This document shows, piece after piece, positions 63,635 to 64,000 of a stretch of DNA of 64,000 nt; positions within the stretch are counted from its first letter, which is position 1; the number at the start of each line of letters is the position of its first letter. The translations under genes and the position numbers were made by a program. The notes beneath the pieces are model-generated. The model saw nothing but the letters and a program-made list of their open reading frames with translations. It was not told the DNA's origin and searched no databases. The stretch is from Planctomycetota bacterium (lineage in GTDB: Bacteria; Planctomycetota; Planctomycetia; Planctomycetales; Planctomycetaceae): positions 310,001-374,000 of the forward strand of contig JAHZKX010000045.1 in NCBI GenBank assembly GCA_022600195.1, read 5' to 3'.

Positions 63635-64000
63635 ATGGCGGAGACAGTACCAGTCAAATTGATCATCATCGGCGGAGTGGCCGGAGGTGCGAGTGCCGCA
63701 GCGCGTGCCCGACGCTGTAATGAAGCAGCAGAAATTATACTGTTTGAAAAAGACGAACATGTATCGTTTGCCAACTGTGGATTGCCCTATTATATCGGTG
63801 AAGAAATTTTCGAGCGCGAGAAGCTGCTCGTCGCCACACCGGAACTGTTCAAACAACGCTTCAACATCGACGTCCGCACGAAACATCTGGTGCAATCGAT
63901 AAACTTTGATCGAAAAACGGTTGCAGTACTGAATCGGGTGACAGGCGAAACATTCGAAGAATTGTGGGATCGTCTGATTTTGTCACCGGGAGCTGCTCCC
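63635..64000 (+). CDS. CoA-disulfide-reductase-family FAD/NAD(P) oxidoreductase, 5' part
   Basis: The frame runs open for 122 codons to the window edge. ATG 63635 follows AAAAGGTG, a good ribosome-binding site. The N-terminus KLIIIGGVAGGASAAARARR is the FAD-binding dinucleotide fold, and FANCGLPYYIGE carries the single redox cysteine (C48) typical of CoA-disulfide reductases, NADH oxidases and related persulfide reductases. RLILSPGAAP at the edge is the second conserved segment of the FAD domain. Whether a rhodanese or other C-terminal domain follows is outside the window. Probably cytoplasmic, in thiol or sulfur redox metabolism. Confidence 0.85.
   Translation, partial: MAETVPVKLIIIGGVAGGASAAARARRCNEAAEIILFEKDEHVSFANCGLPYYIGEEIFEREKLLVATPELFKQRFNIDVRTKHLVQSINFDRKTVAVLNRVTGETFEELWDRLILSPGAAP

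Overview
The window looks like chromosomal DNA from a planctomycete of the Planctomycetaceae (a Gimesia-like relative is my best guess). The evidence is a set of lineage-typical families: a DUF1587/1592/1588-type cytochrome protein paired with a DUF1552 protein, a twin-arginine DUF1501 protein, a YHYH protein, a sulfatase, an ECF-like sigma factor, and a giant exported protein that opens with the planctomycete LEDRTLLAG sorting motif and carries a dockerin. Base composition is moderate and I see no insertion sequence, phage, tRNA, rRNA or CRISPR array.

Layout. 1-7.3 kb: housekeeping metabolism (trpB-trpA, nadC, ald) with a membrane glycosyltransferase and one small unknown protein. 7.4-23.8 kb: one 5,489-codon minus-strand gene for a secreted mosaic protein with NHL, Calx-beta and LVIVD repeats, beta-helix stretches, a cohesin-like domain plus dockerin, and three separate zinc-metallopeptidase sites; a strong hairpin terminator closes it. 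24.5-32.6 kb: cell-envelope glycan region with a phosphodiesterase-like protein, hldE-waaF (ADP-heptose synthesis and heptose transfer), a GT87-type membrane protein, a WaaP-like kinase and two GT2 glycosyltransferases, which fits an LPS with a heptose core. 32.6-39.2 kb: a sulfatase, ychF, hisC, hisB, a non-coding stretch with a cluster of hairpins, and an unknown protein with a nuclease-like motif. 39.4-43.1 kb: DUF1592-like/DUF1552 operon with its own terminator. 43.6-46.5 kb: a tripartite tricarboxylate transporter in which TctC and TctB are fused into one lipoprotein, followed by TctA. 46.7-55.9 kb: a GT39-type protein, lgt, a DUF1501 protein, a sigma factor, a YHYH protein and an esterase with a large uncharacterised C-terminal half.

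55.9-62.1 kb is the most unusual part: six tightly packed minus-strand genes for membrane proteins that follow the order of complex I membrane subunits (A-like, H-like, J-like, K-like, L-like, M/N-like), with no gene for any peripheral or redox subunit among them. By eye, the K-, L- and M-like proteins lack the membrane glutamates that are central to proton translocation in canonical complex I, while the M-like one keeps two lysines. This reads as an orphan, diverged membrane arm of unknown function. The window ends with a TfoX-C/GGCT gene pair, a frameshifted DUF1569 gene, and the 5' part of a CoA-disulfide-reductase-family flavoprotein.
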